A stretch of DNA of 64,000 nucleotides from an uncultured Collinsella sp. (GTDB lineage Bacteria > Actinomycetota > Coriobacteriia > Coriobacteriales > Coriobacteriaceae), in NCBI GenBank assembly GCA_900544135.1, contig UQTU01000002.1, positions 124,001 through 188,000 on the forward strand, read 5' to 3'. A program made the position numbers and the translations under genes. The notes under the pieces are model-generated. The model worked only from the letters and a program-made list of their open reading frames with translations, was not told the origin of the DNA and did no database searches. Below are positions 32,601 through 41,461 of the stretch, piece by piece (the stretch's first letter is position 1; the number at the start of each line of letters is the position of its first letter).

Positions 32601-33938
32601 ATGAACCAGCAGAACATCGATTACGTACTCCGCTCCGTAGAGCAGCGTGACATCCGCTTTGTGCGTCTGTGGTTTGTCGACATTCTCGGCCGCCTCAAAA
32701 ACTTTGCCATTAGCCCCGAGGACCTCGAGGTCGCATTTGAGGAGGGCATTGGCTTTGACGGCTCGGCCATCGAGGGCTTTGCCACGCCCGAGGAAGCCGA
32801 CATGCTGGCGTTCCCTGATGCCTCGACCTTCCAGATTTTGCCGTGGCGTCCGAGCCACAACGGCGTCGCCCGTGTGTTCTGCGACGTGTGCACTCCCGAT
32901 CGCGAGCCCTTCGCCGGCGACCCGCGCGCTGCGCTGCGCCGCATGTTCCATAAGGCCGAGAAGGCCGGCTACCTGCTCAACGTTGGTGCCGAGCTGGAGT
33001 ACTACTATTTCCCCGACGAGCGCATGCCCGAGCCGCTCGACAACGTGGGCTACTTCGATCTTTCGGTGAGCGACGCCGCGCGCGACCTGCGCCGCAACAC
33101 GGTCCTTACGCTCGAGAAGATGTCCGTGCCCGTGGAGTACACCTTCCACGCCGCCGGTCGCTCGCAGCACGGCATGAGCCTGCGCCACGCCGAGGCCCTG
33201 AGCATGTCCGACGCCATTACCACGGCCAAGCTCATCATTAAACAGCAGGCCTACGAGAGCGGTTGCCACGCCTCCTTTATGCCCAAGCCGCTGGCGGGCG
33301 AGGACGGCAGCGCCATGTTTTTGCATCAGTCGCTGTTCGACCACGACGGCAACAACGTCTTTTGGGGCGAGGCCGACGAGAGGTACCATCTCTCCGACGT
33401 CGCCAAGCACTACATGGCCGGTATCTTGGCGCACGCGCGCGAGATCAGCGCCATCACCAACCCCACCGTCAACTCGTACAAGCGCATCACCACGGGCGGC
33501 GACTCCGTGCCGCAGTACGCCACGTGGGGCCTGCGCAACCGCGCAAGCATGGTTCGCATCCCGGTCTACAAGCCCGGCAAGCAGCTGTCCACGCGCATCG
33601 AGCTTCGTAGCCCCGATCCCATGGCCAATCCGTATCTGGTCAACGCCGTCACGCTGGCGGCTGGTCTCGACGGCATCGAGCGCAAGCTGGAGCTCCCGCT
33701 CGAGGCCACGGCCGAGACGCTCAAGCTCAACGACCGCCAGATGCTCGAGGCCGGTTATACGCCGCTGCCGCGCTCGCTTAAAGAGGCACTCGACGTCTTT
33801 GAGGACTCGCAGTTTATGAAGGATGCCCTCGGCGAGCACATCCATAGCTTCTTCCTCAAAAAGAAGCGCGACGAGTGGCATAAGTTTGAGTCCACGATCA
33901 CCGAATGGGAGATCAAGCACTACCTGGCGAACTCCTAA
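32601..33938 (+). CDS. Glutamine synthetase family protein with altered metal-ligand motifs
   Basis: 445 residues, of type I glutamine synthetase length and domain plan (beta-grasp then catalytic domain). Many hallmarks are normal: FDGSAIEGF, GAELEYYYF, TNPTVNSYKR, NRASMVRIP and RIELRSPDPMANPY. No C-terminal adenylylation tyrosine motif is present (alpha-type). Two motifs are abnormal. The usual HHEVAPGQHEI, whose two Glu bind metal, reads FHAAGRSQHGM; and the usual GSGMHxNxSL reads GSAMFLHQSL, losing the His at its normal place. The protein may have another activity (for example a gamma-glutamyl-amine ligase) or a regulatory role. GGGGAG precedes the ATG. A GlnR-like gene follows. Confidence 0.85.
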   Translation: MNQQNIDYVLRSVEQRDIRFVRLWFVDILGRLKNFAISPEDLEVAFEEGIGFDGSAIEGFATPEEADMLAFPDASTFQILPWRPSHNGVARVFCDVCTPDREPFAGDPRAALRRMFHKAEKAGYLLNVGAELEYYYFPDERMPEPLDNVGYFDLSVSDAARDLRRNTVLTLEKMSVPVEYTFHAAGRSQHGMSLRHAEALSMSDAITTAKLIIKQQAYESGCHASFMPKPLAGEDGSAMFLHQSLFDHDGNNVFWGEADERYHLSDVAKHYMAGILAHAREISAITNPTVNSYKRITTGGDSVPQYATWGLRNRASMVRIPVYKPGKQLSTRIELRSPDPMANPYLVNAVTLAAGLDGIERKLELPLEATAETLKLNDRQMLEAGYTPLPRSLKEALDVFEDSQFMKDALGEHIHSFFLKKKRDEWHKFESTITEWEIKHYLANS

Positions 33939-33988
33939 TCGCGCTGGCTTGTCCCAGTACGATTGAGCTCATTTCTTTGGAGGCCGAT

Positions 33989-34651
33989 ATGTCCGAAAAG
34001 AGTGCCCTGTTCATGGCGCGCACGACGCGCTTCCACGAGTTTGCCCGCAGCTTGACGACCACCATGGGTGTCGAGGTGAGTCTGGCCACCCCCGATTCGC
34101 CAACTGCGGCGCACGACTTTGACCTGCTGATCCTCGATTCCGATGGCATCCGCAGCGACCGCATCGATCAGATTGCCAAGTGGCTCGACGATCGCGGCGG
34201 CGTTCCCATGCTGGTGATCGTCGACGACGAGGCGCTCGGCACCCTGCGCCTGCCGAATCATGCGCATGCCGACTTTGTATGTCCCACGGCGACGCCCAAC
34301 GAGCTCAAGGCTCGTGCGCAGCGTCTGATGGGCGAGGAGGAGCCCGTCGCCTCCGATGATGTGCTCAACATCGATAACCTTGAGATCAACCTGGCCACCT
34401 ATCAGGTGACACTCGATAGCGAGCCCATTGACCTGACGCTGATGGAGTACTCGCTGCTGAGTTTTTTGGCGACGCATCCCAACCGCGCCTACAGCCGCGA
34501 GGTACTGCTGCACCGCGTGTGGGGCTTTGAGTACTGCGGCGGCACACGCACCGTCGACGTGCACATCCGACGCATCCGCTCCAAGGTGGGCCCGCAGATC
34601 GCGGCGCACATCACCACCGTCCGCGGCGTGGGTTATCTGTTTAAGGACTAG
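33989..34651 (+). CDS. GlnR-like orphan response regulator (atypical receiver, OmpR-type wHTH)
   Basis: A 220-residue regulator. The N-terminal 115 residues keep a receiver-like pattern (FDLLILDSDGIRSD, VPMLVIVDDEALG) but lack the standard acidic pocket and conserved Lys, as in actinobacterial GlnR. The C-terminal winged helix is intact: LDLTLMEYSLLSFLATHP-type helix, VLLHRVWGFEYCGGTRTVDVH and RSKVGPQ, strongly GlnR-like. GGAGG precedes ATG 33989. Its position directly after a glutamine synthetase family gene supports a role in nitrogen control (inference). No sensor kinase is adjacent. Confidence 0.8.
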   Translation: MSEKSALFMARTTRFHEFARSLTTTMGVEVSLATPDSPTAAHDFDLLILDSDGIRSDRIDQIAKWLDDRGGVPMLVIVDDEALGTLRLPNHAHADFVCPTATPNELKARAQRLMGEEEPVASDDVLNIDNLEINLATYQVTLDSEPIDLTLMEYSLLSFLATHPNRAYSREVLLHRVWGFEYCGGTRTVDVHIRRIRSKVGPQIAAHITTVRGVGYLFKD

Positions 34652-34655
34652 ATTT

Positions 34656-34692
34656 CCGCCACAAAGGGAACAGGCGCCTTTGTGGTGGTTTT
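34656..34692. repeat. REP-like hairpin CCGCCACAAAGG, copy 1
   Basis: CCGCCACAAAGG and CCTTTGTGGTGG surround a GAACAGGCG loop, followed by TTTTG. Other copies are at 45158, 46730, 47692 and 58021. Here it can act as a terminator for the GlnR-like gene. Confidence 0.75.
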
Positions 34693-34806
34693 GCCACAGG
34701 TGAGGGGCCCTTTCGGGTCTGCAGCAGAACTTAAGCCTTCCTAAAAGATTGCGTTCTCATACACTTGCACCCGCATATTGGGGTACAACTCAACGTGAAC
34801 AATGAT

Positions 34807-34838
34807 GGCCCGCCACATGTTTGGCGGGCCTTTGGTTA
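34807..34838 (+). terminator. Hairpin in the htrA leader
   Basis: GGCCCGCC and GGCGGGCC around an 8-base loop, followed by TTTGGTT, 20 bases before the htrA start. It could attenuate or end upstream transcription. Confidence 0.5.
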
Positions 34839-34859
34839 TTTGACGAAAGGATCGCAGCT

Positions 34860-36320
34860 ATGAGCGAGAACGATTCCCAGCGTCCCCAGGATGCGGGCAA
34901 CGCCGGCGAGACCCAACAGCAGCCGCGTGTGCAGGTAGAGTCGACGCCTGCCGACAGCAACATTCCCTACGTGCAGGCCTACGACACGCAGACCGGAAAG
35001 CCGCTGGGCAGCCAGCAGGTTGTAAACAAGCACACAGTGGTCAAGACTAAGACCAAAAAGCTGCCGATCTTTATTACGGCACTCGCCGGCTGTGCCTGCG
35101 GCGCCCTGCTGGTCATTGCGCTCATTATGAGTGGCACGCTCAACATTGGCGGCGGAAAGAATGCCGTGACGGCGGGTGCTTCGGGTTCATCGACGCAAAA
35201 GATTACGATTGATTCCGAGGACACCACGCTGGCCGAGGCCGTTTCTGCCAAGGCGTTGCCCTCCGTGGTTTCCATTACCGCCACTTCGAGCGGCAGCCAG
35301 AATGGCTCGCTTTCGCAGTCTGCCGACGAGTCGGACAGCTCGGGCAGCGTCGGCTCGGGCGTGGTGCTCGATACCGAGGGCCACATCCTCACTAACAACC
35401 ACGTGGTCGATGGCTATGACCAGTACGTGGTGACCATGGATGACGGCACCACCTACGAGGCCGAGTTCGTGGGCAACGACGCTTCGAGCGACCTGGCCGT
35501 CATCAAGCTCAAGGACGCAGACGCCTCCAAGCTCACGCCGATTGAGATCGGTGATTCCTCCAAGCTCAACGTGGGCGAGTGGGTCATGGCGATTGGCTCG
35601 CCGTTCGGCAACGAGCAGTCTGTCTCCACGGGTATCGTCTCGGCGCTCTATCGCTCCACGGCCATGAGCTCTGCCAACGGTAACACCATCTATGCCAACA
35701 TGATCCAGACCGATGCCGCCATCAACCCGGGCAACTCCGGCGGCGCGCTCGTTAACGATAACGGCGAGCTTGTGGGTATCAACTCGCTCATCGAGAGCTA
35801 CTCGGGCTCCAGCTCGGGCGTGGGCTTTGCCATTCCGGTCAACTATGCCAAGAACATTGCCGACCAGATTATCGACGGCAAGACGCCGGTGCATCCGTAC
35901 ATGGGCGCTACGCTTTCGAGCGTCAACGCGCTCAACGCCCGCACCAACAAGCTGAGCACCGATAGCGGCGCGTATGTGGCGAGCGTCGTTGAGGATGGTC
36001 CTGCTGCCAAGGCCGGCATTCAGGAGGGCGATGTCATCACCAAGCTGGGCGACGACGAGATCACGAGCGCCGATGGCCTGATCATCGCACTGCGCAGCCA
36101 CGAGGTGGGCGAGAAGGTCGAGATCACGCTCATGCGCGGCAAGGAAGAGAAGAAGGTCACTGTCGAGCTGGGCTCCGACGAGGAGCTGCAGAACCAGCAG
36201 CAGGACGACAGCGCGACCGATACCGGCAACGGCGGTATTACCGACGAGCAGCTGCGCCAGTACCTGGAGGAGCTGCTCGGCCAGCAAGGCCAGGGGCAAG
36301 GCCACGGCCAGGGCTACTAA
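34860..36320 (+). CDS. HtrA/DegP-like S1C serine protease
   Basis: A membrane-anchored quality-control protease, 486 residues. A hydrophilic cytosolic N-terminus is followed by one transmembrane helix (about residues 63-84) and a Ser-rich linker. The trypsin-like domain has the complete triad: His181 in NNHVVDG, Asp211 in SSDLAVIKL and Ser293 in GNSGGALV. One PDZ domain lies at about 350-440 (VASVVEDGPAAKAGIQEGDVI). The tail is Gln/Gly-rich (GQQGQGQGHGQGY). It acts outside the membrane on misfolded proteins, including probably the pilins and sortase substrates. AAAGGA precedes ATG 34860. Terminator follows at 36350. Confidence 0.93.
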   Translation: MSENDSQRPQDAGNAGETQQQPRVQVESTPADSNIPYVQAYDTQTGKPLGSQQVVNKHTVVKTKTKKLPIFITALAGCACGALLVIALIMSGTLNIGGGKNAVTAGASGSSTQKITIDSEDTTLAEAVSAKALPSVVSITATSSGSQNGSLSQSADESDSSGSVGSGVVLDTEGHILTNNHVVDGYDQYVVTMDDGTTYEAEFVGNDASSDLAVIKLKDADASKLTPIEIGDSSKLNVGEWVMAIGSPFGNEQSVSTGIVSALYRSTAMSSANGNTIYANMIQTDAAINPGNSGGALVNDNGELVGINSLIESYSGSSSGVGFAIPVNYAKNIADQIIDGKTPVHPYMGATLSSVNALNARTNKLSTDSGAYVASVVEDGPAAKAGIQEGDVITKLGDDEITSADGLIIALRSHEVGEKVEITLMRGKEEKKVTVELGSDEELQNQQQDDSATDTGNGGITDEQLRQYLEELLGQQGQGQGHGQGY

Positions 36321-36349
36321 CGAGCCGTTTCGCACATATCGAGGCCAGG

Positions 36350-36385
36350 GGGCTGTCCCATCAACGTGGGACAGCCCTTTTTTTC
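36350..36385 (+). terminator. Rho-independent terminator of htrA
   Basis: GGGCTGTCCCA and TGGGACAGCCC with a 6-base loop and a long T run. Confidence 0.92.
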
Positions 36386-36389
36386 TTAT

Positions 36390-36420
36390 TGATCCGTTGG
36401 GGACGGAGGAAAACGGATCA
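36390..36420. repeat. Short palindrome with CCTCCGTCCCC core (copy 2)
   Basis: TGATCCGTT and AACGGATCA enclose GGGGACGGAGG, the reverse complement of the core in the element at 2643-2671. Confidence 0.65.
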
Positions 36421-36567
36421 TTTAGAGCTGATAAGAGCATGGTTTAATCGCGCGACCCACCCCAGTCTGGCGGCTGCCGATTCGGTGCGGTTTGAGACCG
36501 CTATTCGGCCCCGTTGCGACCGGTGGTACTCTAGTGTCCGTTTGAAATCGAGCGAAGGAGTACCGCT

Positions 36568-38796
36568 ATGGAGCAATCGAGCCTGTTTGGTGACGGTGTG
36601 GATATCGATACCGAAGCGCCCGCGAGCGCGGATGCCGCCGCACTGACCGATGCTCGTGCCCAGGCGGCAGCGCGCGCGGCCGAGCTGCGCCACGAGCTCG
36701 ATTACCACGCCTACCGTTACTACATGCTTGATGCGCCCGAGATCACGGACGCCGCCTTTGACAAAATGCTCGTTGAGCTGCAGGAGATCGAGGCGGCCTA
36801 TCCTGACCTGGTGACGCCCGACAGCTATACCCAGCGCGTGGGCGGCTACGTGAGCGAGCAGTTTACGCCGGTCACGCATATGGCGCGCATGTATTCCATG
36901 GACGATGCCATGGACCTGGACGAGCTCGACGCGTGGCTCCAGCGCACTGAGGATGCGCTCGGTGCCGGCAGCGTCACCTATACCTGCGAGCTCAAGATCG
37001 ACGGTCTGGGCGTGGCGCTTACTTACCAAAACGGCACCTTCGTACGTGCGGCCACACGTGGCGATGGCGCCACGGGCGAGGACGTGTCGCTCAACGTCCG
37101 TACCATCAAGGATGTGCCCATGCATCTGTCCGAAGCGGCGCTTGCCCACATGGGCGCCGACCGCGAGCGTACCATCGAGGTGCGTGGTGAGGTCTACATG
37201 CCTAAGGGCAGCTTTGTTCGCCTGAATGAAGAGGCCGATGCCGAGGGCCGCGACCCCTTCGCTAACCCGCGCAACGCTGCCGCCGGCAGCCTGCGTCAGA
37301 AGGATCCCAAGGTCACGGCGCGACGCGACCTGGCCACCTTTATCTACGCCATTGCCGATACCAATCCGCTGCACGTCCACAGCCAGCGTGAGTTCCTCGA
37401 TTGGCTGCGCAGCGCCGGTTTTAGCGTCAACCCCAACGTGGCCCGCTGCGCCACGCCGGCCGAGGTCCATGAGTTCTGTGCCCAGGCCCTCGAGCATCGC
37501 GGCGACTTGGACTACGACATCGACGGCGTGGTCGTAAAGGTCGACAGCTTCCAGCAGCAGCTCGACCTGGGCTTTACCGCTCGCGCACCGCGCTGGGCCA
37601 TCGCCTTTAAGTTCCCGCCCGAGGAAAAGCAGACCGTCCTGCGCGAAATTCGCATCCAGGTGGGCCGCACCGGTGTGCTCACGCCGGTCGCCGAGTTCGA
37701 TCCGGTGACGGTCGCCGGCTCCACCATCGCGCGCGCCACGCTGCACAACATCGACGAGATCCGCCGCAAAAACGTGCGCGAGGGCGACACTATCATCGTG
37801 CACAAGGCGGGCGACGTAATCCCCGAGGTCGTGGGCCCGGTGCTCGATAAGCGTCCGGCCGATTCGGTCGACTGGCACATGCCCGAGGTCTGCCCCGTGT
37901 GCGGCAGCCCCGTGGTCCACGAGGATGGCGAGGTCGCCTACCGCTGCGTGTCCATTGACTGCCCGGCGCAGCTCAAGGAGCGCCTGCTCCACTGGGTGAG
38001 CCGCGGCTGCATGGACGTTGATGGCCTGGGCGACGAGATCGTCGACAAGATGATCGCCGCCGGCCTGATCCACGATGTCGCAGACTTCTACCAGCTCACG
38101 GTCGATGACATCGCAGGCCTGGATACGGGGCGCGTGTACGCGAGCACCAATAGCAAAAAGGGCGTTAAGAAGGGCGATACCATTCCGGTAGGCCTCAAGA
38201 CGGCCGAGAAAATCATCGTCGAGCTCAACAAGTCCAAAAGCCAGCCGCTCGGTCGCGTGCTGTTTGCCCTGGGCATCCGCCATGTGGGCAAGAGCGTGGG
38301 CGAGGTCATCGCCGAGCGATTCCTGTCGATTGACAAGCTCATCTTGGCGAGCGAAGAGGATATTGCCGAGTGCGAGGGCATCGGTCCCAAGATTGCGGCG
38401 AGCGTCAAACAGTTCCTGGCCGTGCCCGAAAACCTTGCCGTGCTGGAGCGCTTGCGCCAGGCTGGTCTGTCGCTCGAGGTCGACTTGGGCGCCGCGCACG
38501 CGCAAGCCGCGGCCGACGCTGGCGTGGCGGGCGAGCTCGCCGACGCACAGCCGCTTGCGGGTCTGACCTTCGTGCTCACCGGCACGCTCGTCAACCGCAC
38601 TCGCGACGAGGCGGGCGCGGCGCTCAAGGTGCTCGGCGCCAAGGTTTCGGGTAGCGTGTCAAAGAAGACGAGCTATCTGGTCGCCGGCCCCAAAGCGGGC
38701 TCCAAGCTCACCAAGGCCGAGCAGCTGGGTGTGCCCGTGCTGGATGAGGACGCACTCGAGCAGATCCTGGCGACTGGTCAGGTGCCCCAGGCTTAG
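36568..38796 (+). CDS. ligA: NAD-dependent DNA ligase
   Basis: Seals nicks in DNA during replication and repair with NAD. 742 residues, with a 25-residue N-terminal extension and small insertions compared with the usual ~670. The Ia domain (YHAYRYYMLDAPEITDAAFD) is followed by the adenylation site ELKIDGLG with Lys143, the OB-fold (VGRTGVLTPVAEFDPV), a Cys4 zinc finger (CPVCGSP and CVSIDCPAQ), helix-hairpin-helix repeats (ECEGIGPKIAASV), and a C-terminal BRCT domain (GLTFVLTGTLVNRTRDEA). GAAGGAG precedes the ATG. A shared bidirectional hairpin at 38816-38856 separates it from the convergent merR gene. Confidence 0.97.
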   Translation: MEQSSLFGDGVDIDTEAPASADAAALTDARAQAAARAAELRHELDYHAYRYYMLDAPEITDAAFDKMLVELQEIEAAYPDLVTPDSYTQRVGGYVSEQFTPVTHMARMYSMDDAMDLDELDAWLQRTEDALGAGSVTYTCELKIDGLGVALTYQNGTFVRAATRGDGATGEDVSLNVRTIKDVPMHLSEAALAHMGADRERTIEVRGEVYMPKGSFVRLNEEADAEGRDPFANPRNAAAGSLRQKDPKVTARRDLATFIYAIADTNPLHVHSQREFLDWLRSAGFSVNPNVARCATPAEVHEFCAQALEHRGDLDYDIDGVVVKVDSFQQQLDLGFTARAPRWAIAFKFPPEEKQTVLREIRIQVGRTGVLTPVAEFDPVTVAGSTIARATLHNIDEIRRKNVREGDTIIVHKAGDVIPEVVGPVLDKRPADSVDWHMPEVCPVCGSPVVHEDGEVAYRCVSIDCPAQLKERLLHWVSRGCMDVDGLGDEIVDKMIAAGLIHDVADFYQLTVDDIAGLDTGRVYASTNSKKGVKKGDTIPVGLKTAEKIIVELNKSKSQPLGRVLFALGIRHVGKSVGEVIAERFLSIDKLILASEEDIAECEGIGPKIAASVKQFLAVPENLAVLERLRQAGLSLEVDLGAAHAQAAADAGVAGELADAQPLAGLTFVLTGTLVNRTRDEAGAALKVLGAKVSGSVSKKTSYLVAGPKAGSKLTKAEQLGVPVLDEDALEQILATGQVPQA

Positions 38797-38815
38797 CGCA
38801 TCGATAACCAAATTG

Positions 38816-38856
38816 AAGATCCGCCCGGAAAGCATGATGCCTTCCGGGCTGATCTT
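38816..38856. terminator. Bidirectional terminator between ligA and merR
   Basis: AAGATC-c-GCCCGGAA pairs with TTCCGGGC-t-GATCTT around an 8-10-base loop, with A-rich and T-rich flanks. It lies between the convergent gene ends and overlaps the merR stop. Confidence 0.75.
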
Positions 38857-39703
38857 ACTTTGCCGGGGCAACGGGCACCGTGATCTGCGTCACGTAGGTT
38901 GCCGGATCATCGCTGATGATGTCGTCGATCAGGGCGATCTCGCGCGAGGGGCCGGCGGGCGTCAGGTTGTGTTCGTGCATGTAGCCGAGCAGCTGCTCGT
39001 AGCGTGGAGCTGCTTGCCCGTGCGTGCCGCGGAAGCTTATGGTCAGGCAGCGCGCGGCAGGTCGCGTCTCAACATCACCCAGGTACTCATCGGTGTCATC
39101 GAGCAGCAGAAAGACCTCGTCGTAGCCATCAAAGTCACCGGCGGCCAGGCGTTCGGGCGCGATGCCCACACCCAGATTGCCAAGATAGGCAAAGGTTTCG
39201 TGCTGCCCCTGCTGAAGCTGGCGGATATGCCATCCCAGCGAATAGGCGTCGGTGGGATTGACGCGCTCGTGCAGCGCGGCGCAGCGAAGTTCAGGTTCCT
39301 CGATTTCGCTAATGGTGTCGAGATCAGCATTCAAAGCGCCATGAAGCAAGGCAAGCCGCTGGTCAATCTTGCGCGACATGCGCTCCAGCTCACGCCGCTT
39401 GCGCTCAATTAACTCCTGTTGCTTGGTCAGTTGCCGTTGCATCAAATCCATATCGCGCGTAGTGACAAACTCGCGAATTTGCGCCAGCGGCAGGTCGAGA
39501 ACGCGCAGGTTGCCGATGGTGTTGAGGGTGGAGAGCTGTCGCGATCCGTAGTAGCGGTACCCACTCGCCGGATCGACATATGCCGGCTCTAACAGCCCCA
39601 TCTGCTCGTAATGACGCAGTGTGCCCACGCTCAAATTGAGCAGGCGCGCCACCTCGCCAATGCGGAGCAGGCCCTCGGTGTGTTCGCTTGGCATGTCGGT
39701 CAC
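38855..39703 (-). CDS. MerR-family regulator with GyrI-like effector domain
   Basis: A 282-residue BmrR/TipA-type regulator. The MerR winged helix (LLRIGEVARLLNLSVGTLRHYEQMGLL, about residues 11-37, then YRYYGSRQLSTL) is followed by a coiled-coil dimerization helix (about 85-125) and a C-terminal GyrI-like drug-binding domain. The GTG start at 39703 has AAAGGAG at the right distance. It lies 55 bases after the MATE gene on the same strand, so both form one operon. The promoter at 41148-41178 has the MerR architecture, so it probably activates MATE expression and its own in response to a lipophilic drug. Confidence 0.88.
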   Translation of the reverse strand: MTDMPSEHTEGLLRIGEVARLLNLSVGTLRHYEQMGLLEPAYVDPASGYRYYGSRQLSTLNTIGNLRVLDLPLAQIREFVTTRDMDLMQRQLTKQQELIERKRRELERMSRKIDQRLALLHGALNADLDTISEIEEPELRCAALHERVNPTDAYSLGWHIRQLQQGQHETFAYLGNLGVGIAPERLAAGDFDGYDEVFLLLDDTDEYLGDVETRPAARCLTISFRGTHGQAAPRYEQLLGYMHEHNLTPAGPSREIALIDDIISDDPATYVTQITVPVAPAK

Positions 39704-39758
39704 AGGACCGCTCCTTTCGGTAAAAACAGGGGAGAGGCGCTAGGCCTGCGTCGCCCCG

Positions 39759-41105
39759 CTACGCCACCAGCTTGTCAAAGGTTCCGCGGCGGTTGAGTAC
39801 GGTAAATGCAATCACGCAAATGACCGCCGACAGAATCGAGCCGCACGGCGAGGCGATGCCCATGGGAAACAACGTATCGGAATAGGCGTTCGACAGCAGC
39901 CACGCGCCCGGCACGCGAATGAGTGCCACAGCCAGCACGTTGTGCGCAAAGCCGATGTAGCTCTTGCCATACGCAGCGAAAAAGCCGCTAAAGCAAATGT
40001 GGATGCCGGCAAAGATTGCATCGAAAATATAACTGTGCATATAGCCGGTACCGGCCGCGACCACCGCGGCGTCCTTGGCAAAAAAGCCAATAAACGCCGG
40101 CGCCACCAGCCACATCAGCGCTGTAATCAGGCAGCCGTACACCACCGAGATGGTCATGGCATCCTTGAGCACCTGACGCGCGCGGTCGCCCTTGCCCGCG
40201 CCGGCGTTTTGTGCCGTGAGCGCGCTGACGGTGGCACCCATGGAACTCGGCACAATGAACAAAAAGCTGATCATCTTCTCGACCAGGCCCACGGCGGCGG
40301 CGTCGACCAGACCGCGGTGGTTGGCGATGACGGTGATAAACATAAACGCCACCTGGATGCAGCCGTCCTGCACAGCCACGGGCACGCCGATTTTAAGAAT
40401 GCTGCCGAGCACCTCGGGCTGGGGGCGCAGGTCGCTGCGCTTAACGTGGATATTCGTGCGACGGCTTTTGAGCCACATGAGCGCGAGGGCAACGCTGGCC
40501 GTCTGTGCGATGACCGTGCCGAGTGCGGCGCCCACGGGGCCGAGCCCCATGTGGCCGATAAACAGAAAATCGAGCGCGATGTTGATGATGCATGCCACGC
40601 CAATTACGTACATGGGCGAGCGCGAATCGCCCAGCCCGCGAAAGATGGCCGAAAGAATGTTGTACGCGGCGATAAAGGGAATGCCGATAAAGCAGATACG
40701 CAGGTAGGCGGCAGTGCCTTCGACGGCTTCGGCGGGAGTGCCAATGAGCGCCACGATCCGCGGGCAAAGCGCGAGCAGGACAGCGGCCAGTACCACCGAG
40801 ACACCCATAAAGAGCGTGATGGTATTGCCGATGGCGGTCTCGGCGCGATCGAAGCGGCGCGAGCCCACGGCGTGGCCGACGATGACCGTCGTTCCCATGG
40901 CCAGACCAACGAGTGTCACGGTAATGATATAGAGCGTCTGTGCGCCGTTGCCCACGGCGGTGATGCCGGCAGCGCCGCTAAACTGCCCCATCATGTACAG
41001 ATCGGCCATGCCGTAGAGCATCTGCAAAAAGTACGAGAGCATATAAGGCAGGGCAAAGACCGCGATGGTCTTAAGGACATTGCCGCGTGTGAGGTCGTGT
41101 TCCAT
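39759..41105 (-). CDS. MATE-family multidrug efflux transporter
   Basis: A 448-residue cation-coupled exporter with twelve predicted transmembrane segments in two MatE halves: LPYMLSYFLQMLYGMADLYMMGQF-type first helices and GVPVAVQDGCIQVAFMFITV in the second half. It exports cationic drugs and metabolites. It is the first gene of a two-gene operon with the MerR regulator. The ribosome site is weak (AAAG). Expression is probably under MerR control from the promoter just upstream. Confidence 0.92.
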   Translation of the reverse strand: MEHDLTRGNVLKTIAVFALPYMLSYFLQMLYGMADLYMMGQFSGAAGITAVGNGAQTLYIITVTLVGLAMGTTVIVGHAVGSRRFDRAETAIGNTITLFMGVSVVLAAVLLALCPRIVALIGTPAEAVEGTAAYLRICFIGIPFIAAYNILSAIFRGLGDSRSPMYVIGVACIINIALDFLFIGHMGLGPVGAALGTVIAQTASVALALMWLKSRRTNIHVKRSDLRPQPEVLGSILKIGVPVAVQDGCIQVAFMFITVIANHRGLVDAAAVGLVEKMISFLFIVPSSMGATVSALTAQNAGAGKGDRARQVLKDAMTISVVYGCLITALMWLVAPAFIGFFAKDAAVVAAGTGYMHSYIFDAIFAGIHICFSGFFAAYGKSYIGFAHNVLAVALIRVPGAWLLSNAYSDTLFPMGIASPCGSILSAVICVIAFTVLNRRGTFDKLVA

Positions 41106-41147
41106 GGGCGGGGCACTTTCTGGCTTGGTTCGTTTAGCTACCAGTGT

Positions 41148-41178
41148 AGTGAAAACCCTACAACGATTGTAGAGTCAA
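41148..41178 (-). promoter_or_regulatory. MerR-type promoter of the MATE-merR operon
   Basis: Read on the minus strand: -35 TTGACT (41173-41178), a 19-base spacer, and -10 TTCACT (41148-41153). The spacer begins with the palindrome CTACAATCGTTGTAG (41158-41172). The overlong 19-base spacer containing a dyad is the hallmark of promoters that MerR-family activators untwist. It is 43 bases before the MATE start. Confidence 0.75.
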
Positions 41179-41295
41179 GGTTTGTATTGGCGGCGGGGCG
41201 AAAAAGTCACGACCGCGGACATTTCCAAATGAATACGGGGGCGCGCCTTGCCGAATACGATGCTTTGACCCCTCCGTGCCCCCTCACCTCGCCTC

Positions 41296-41360
41296 AAACC
41301 ATCACAACATTCGACGTTTTTCGCCAAAATCGAGAAAAGCATCGAATGTTGTGATGGTTT
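41296..41360 (+). repeat. 65-bp palindrome, copy 1
   Basis: Perfect 19-base arms (AAACCATCACAACATTCGA and its complement) around a 27-base loop. It shares its loop orientation with copy 2 and lies about 100 bases before the endonuclease-like gene. Confidence 0.92.
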
Positions 41361-41461
41361 TTCTGCCACTCGATCGGGTGGAATCGCTTTCTTGTGCACG
41401 AAGGTGTGCGGACCCGTGGGCAGGGGAATAAGGTTGGTTATCCGACTCCATTGGAGGGCTC

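Noticed and set aside
36418..38505. A 695-codon minus-strand frame opposite ligA
   Set aside because: Shadow of ligA; no ribosome site and no family resemblance.
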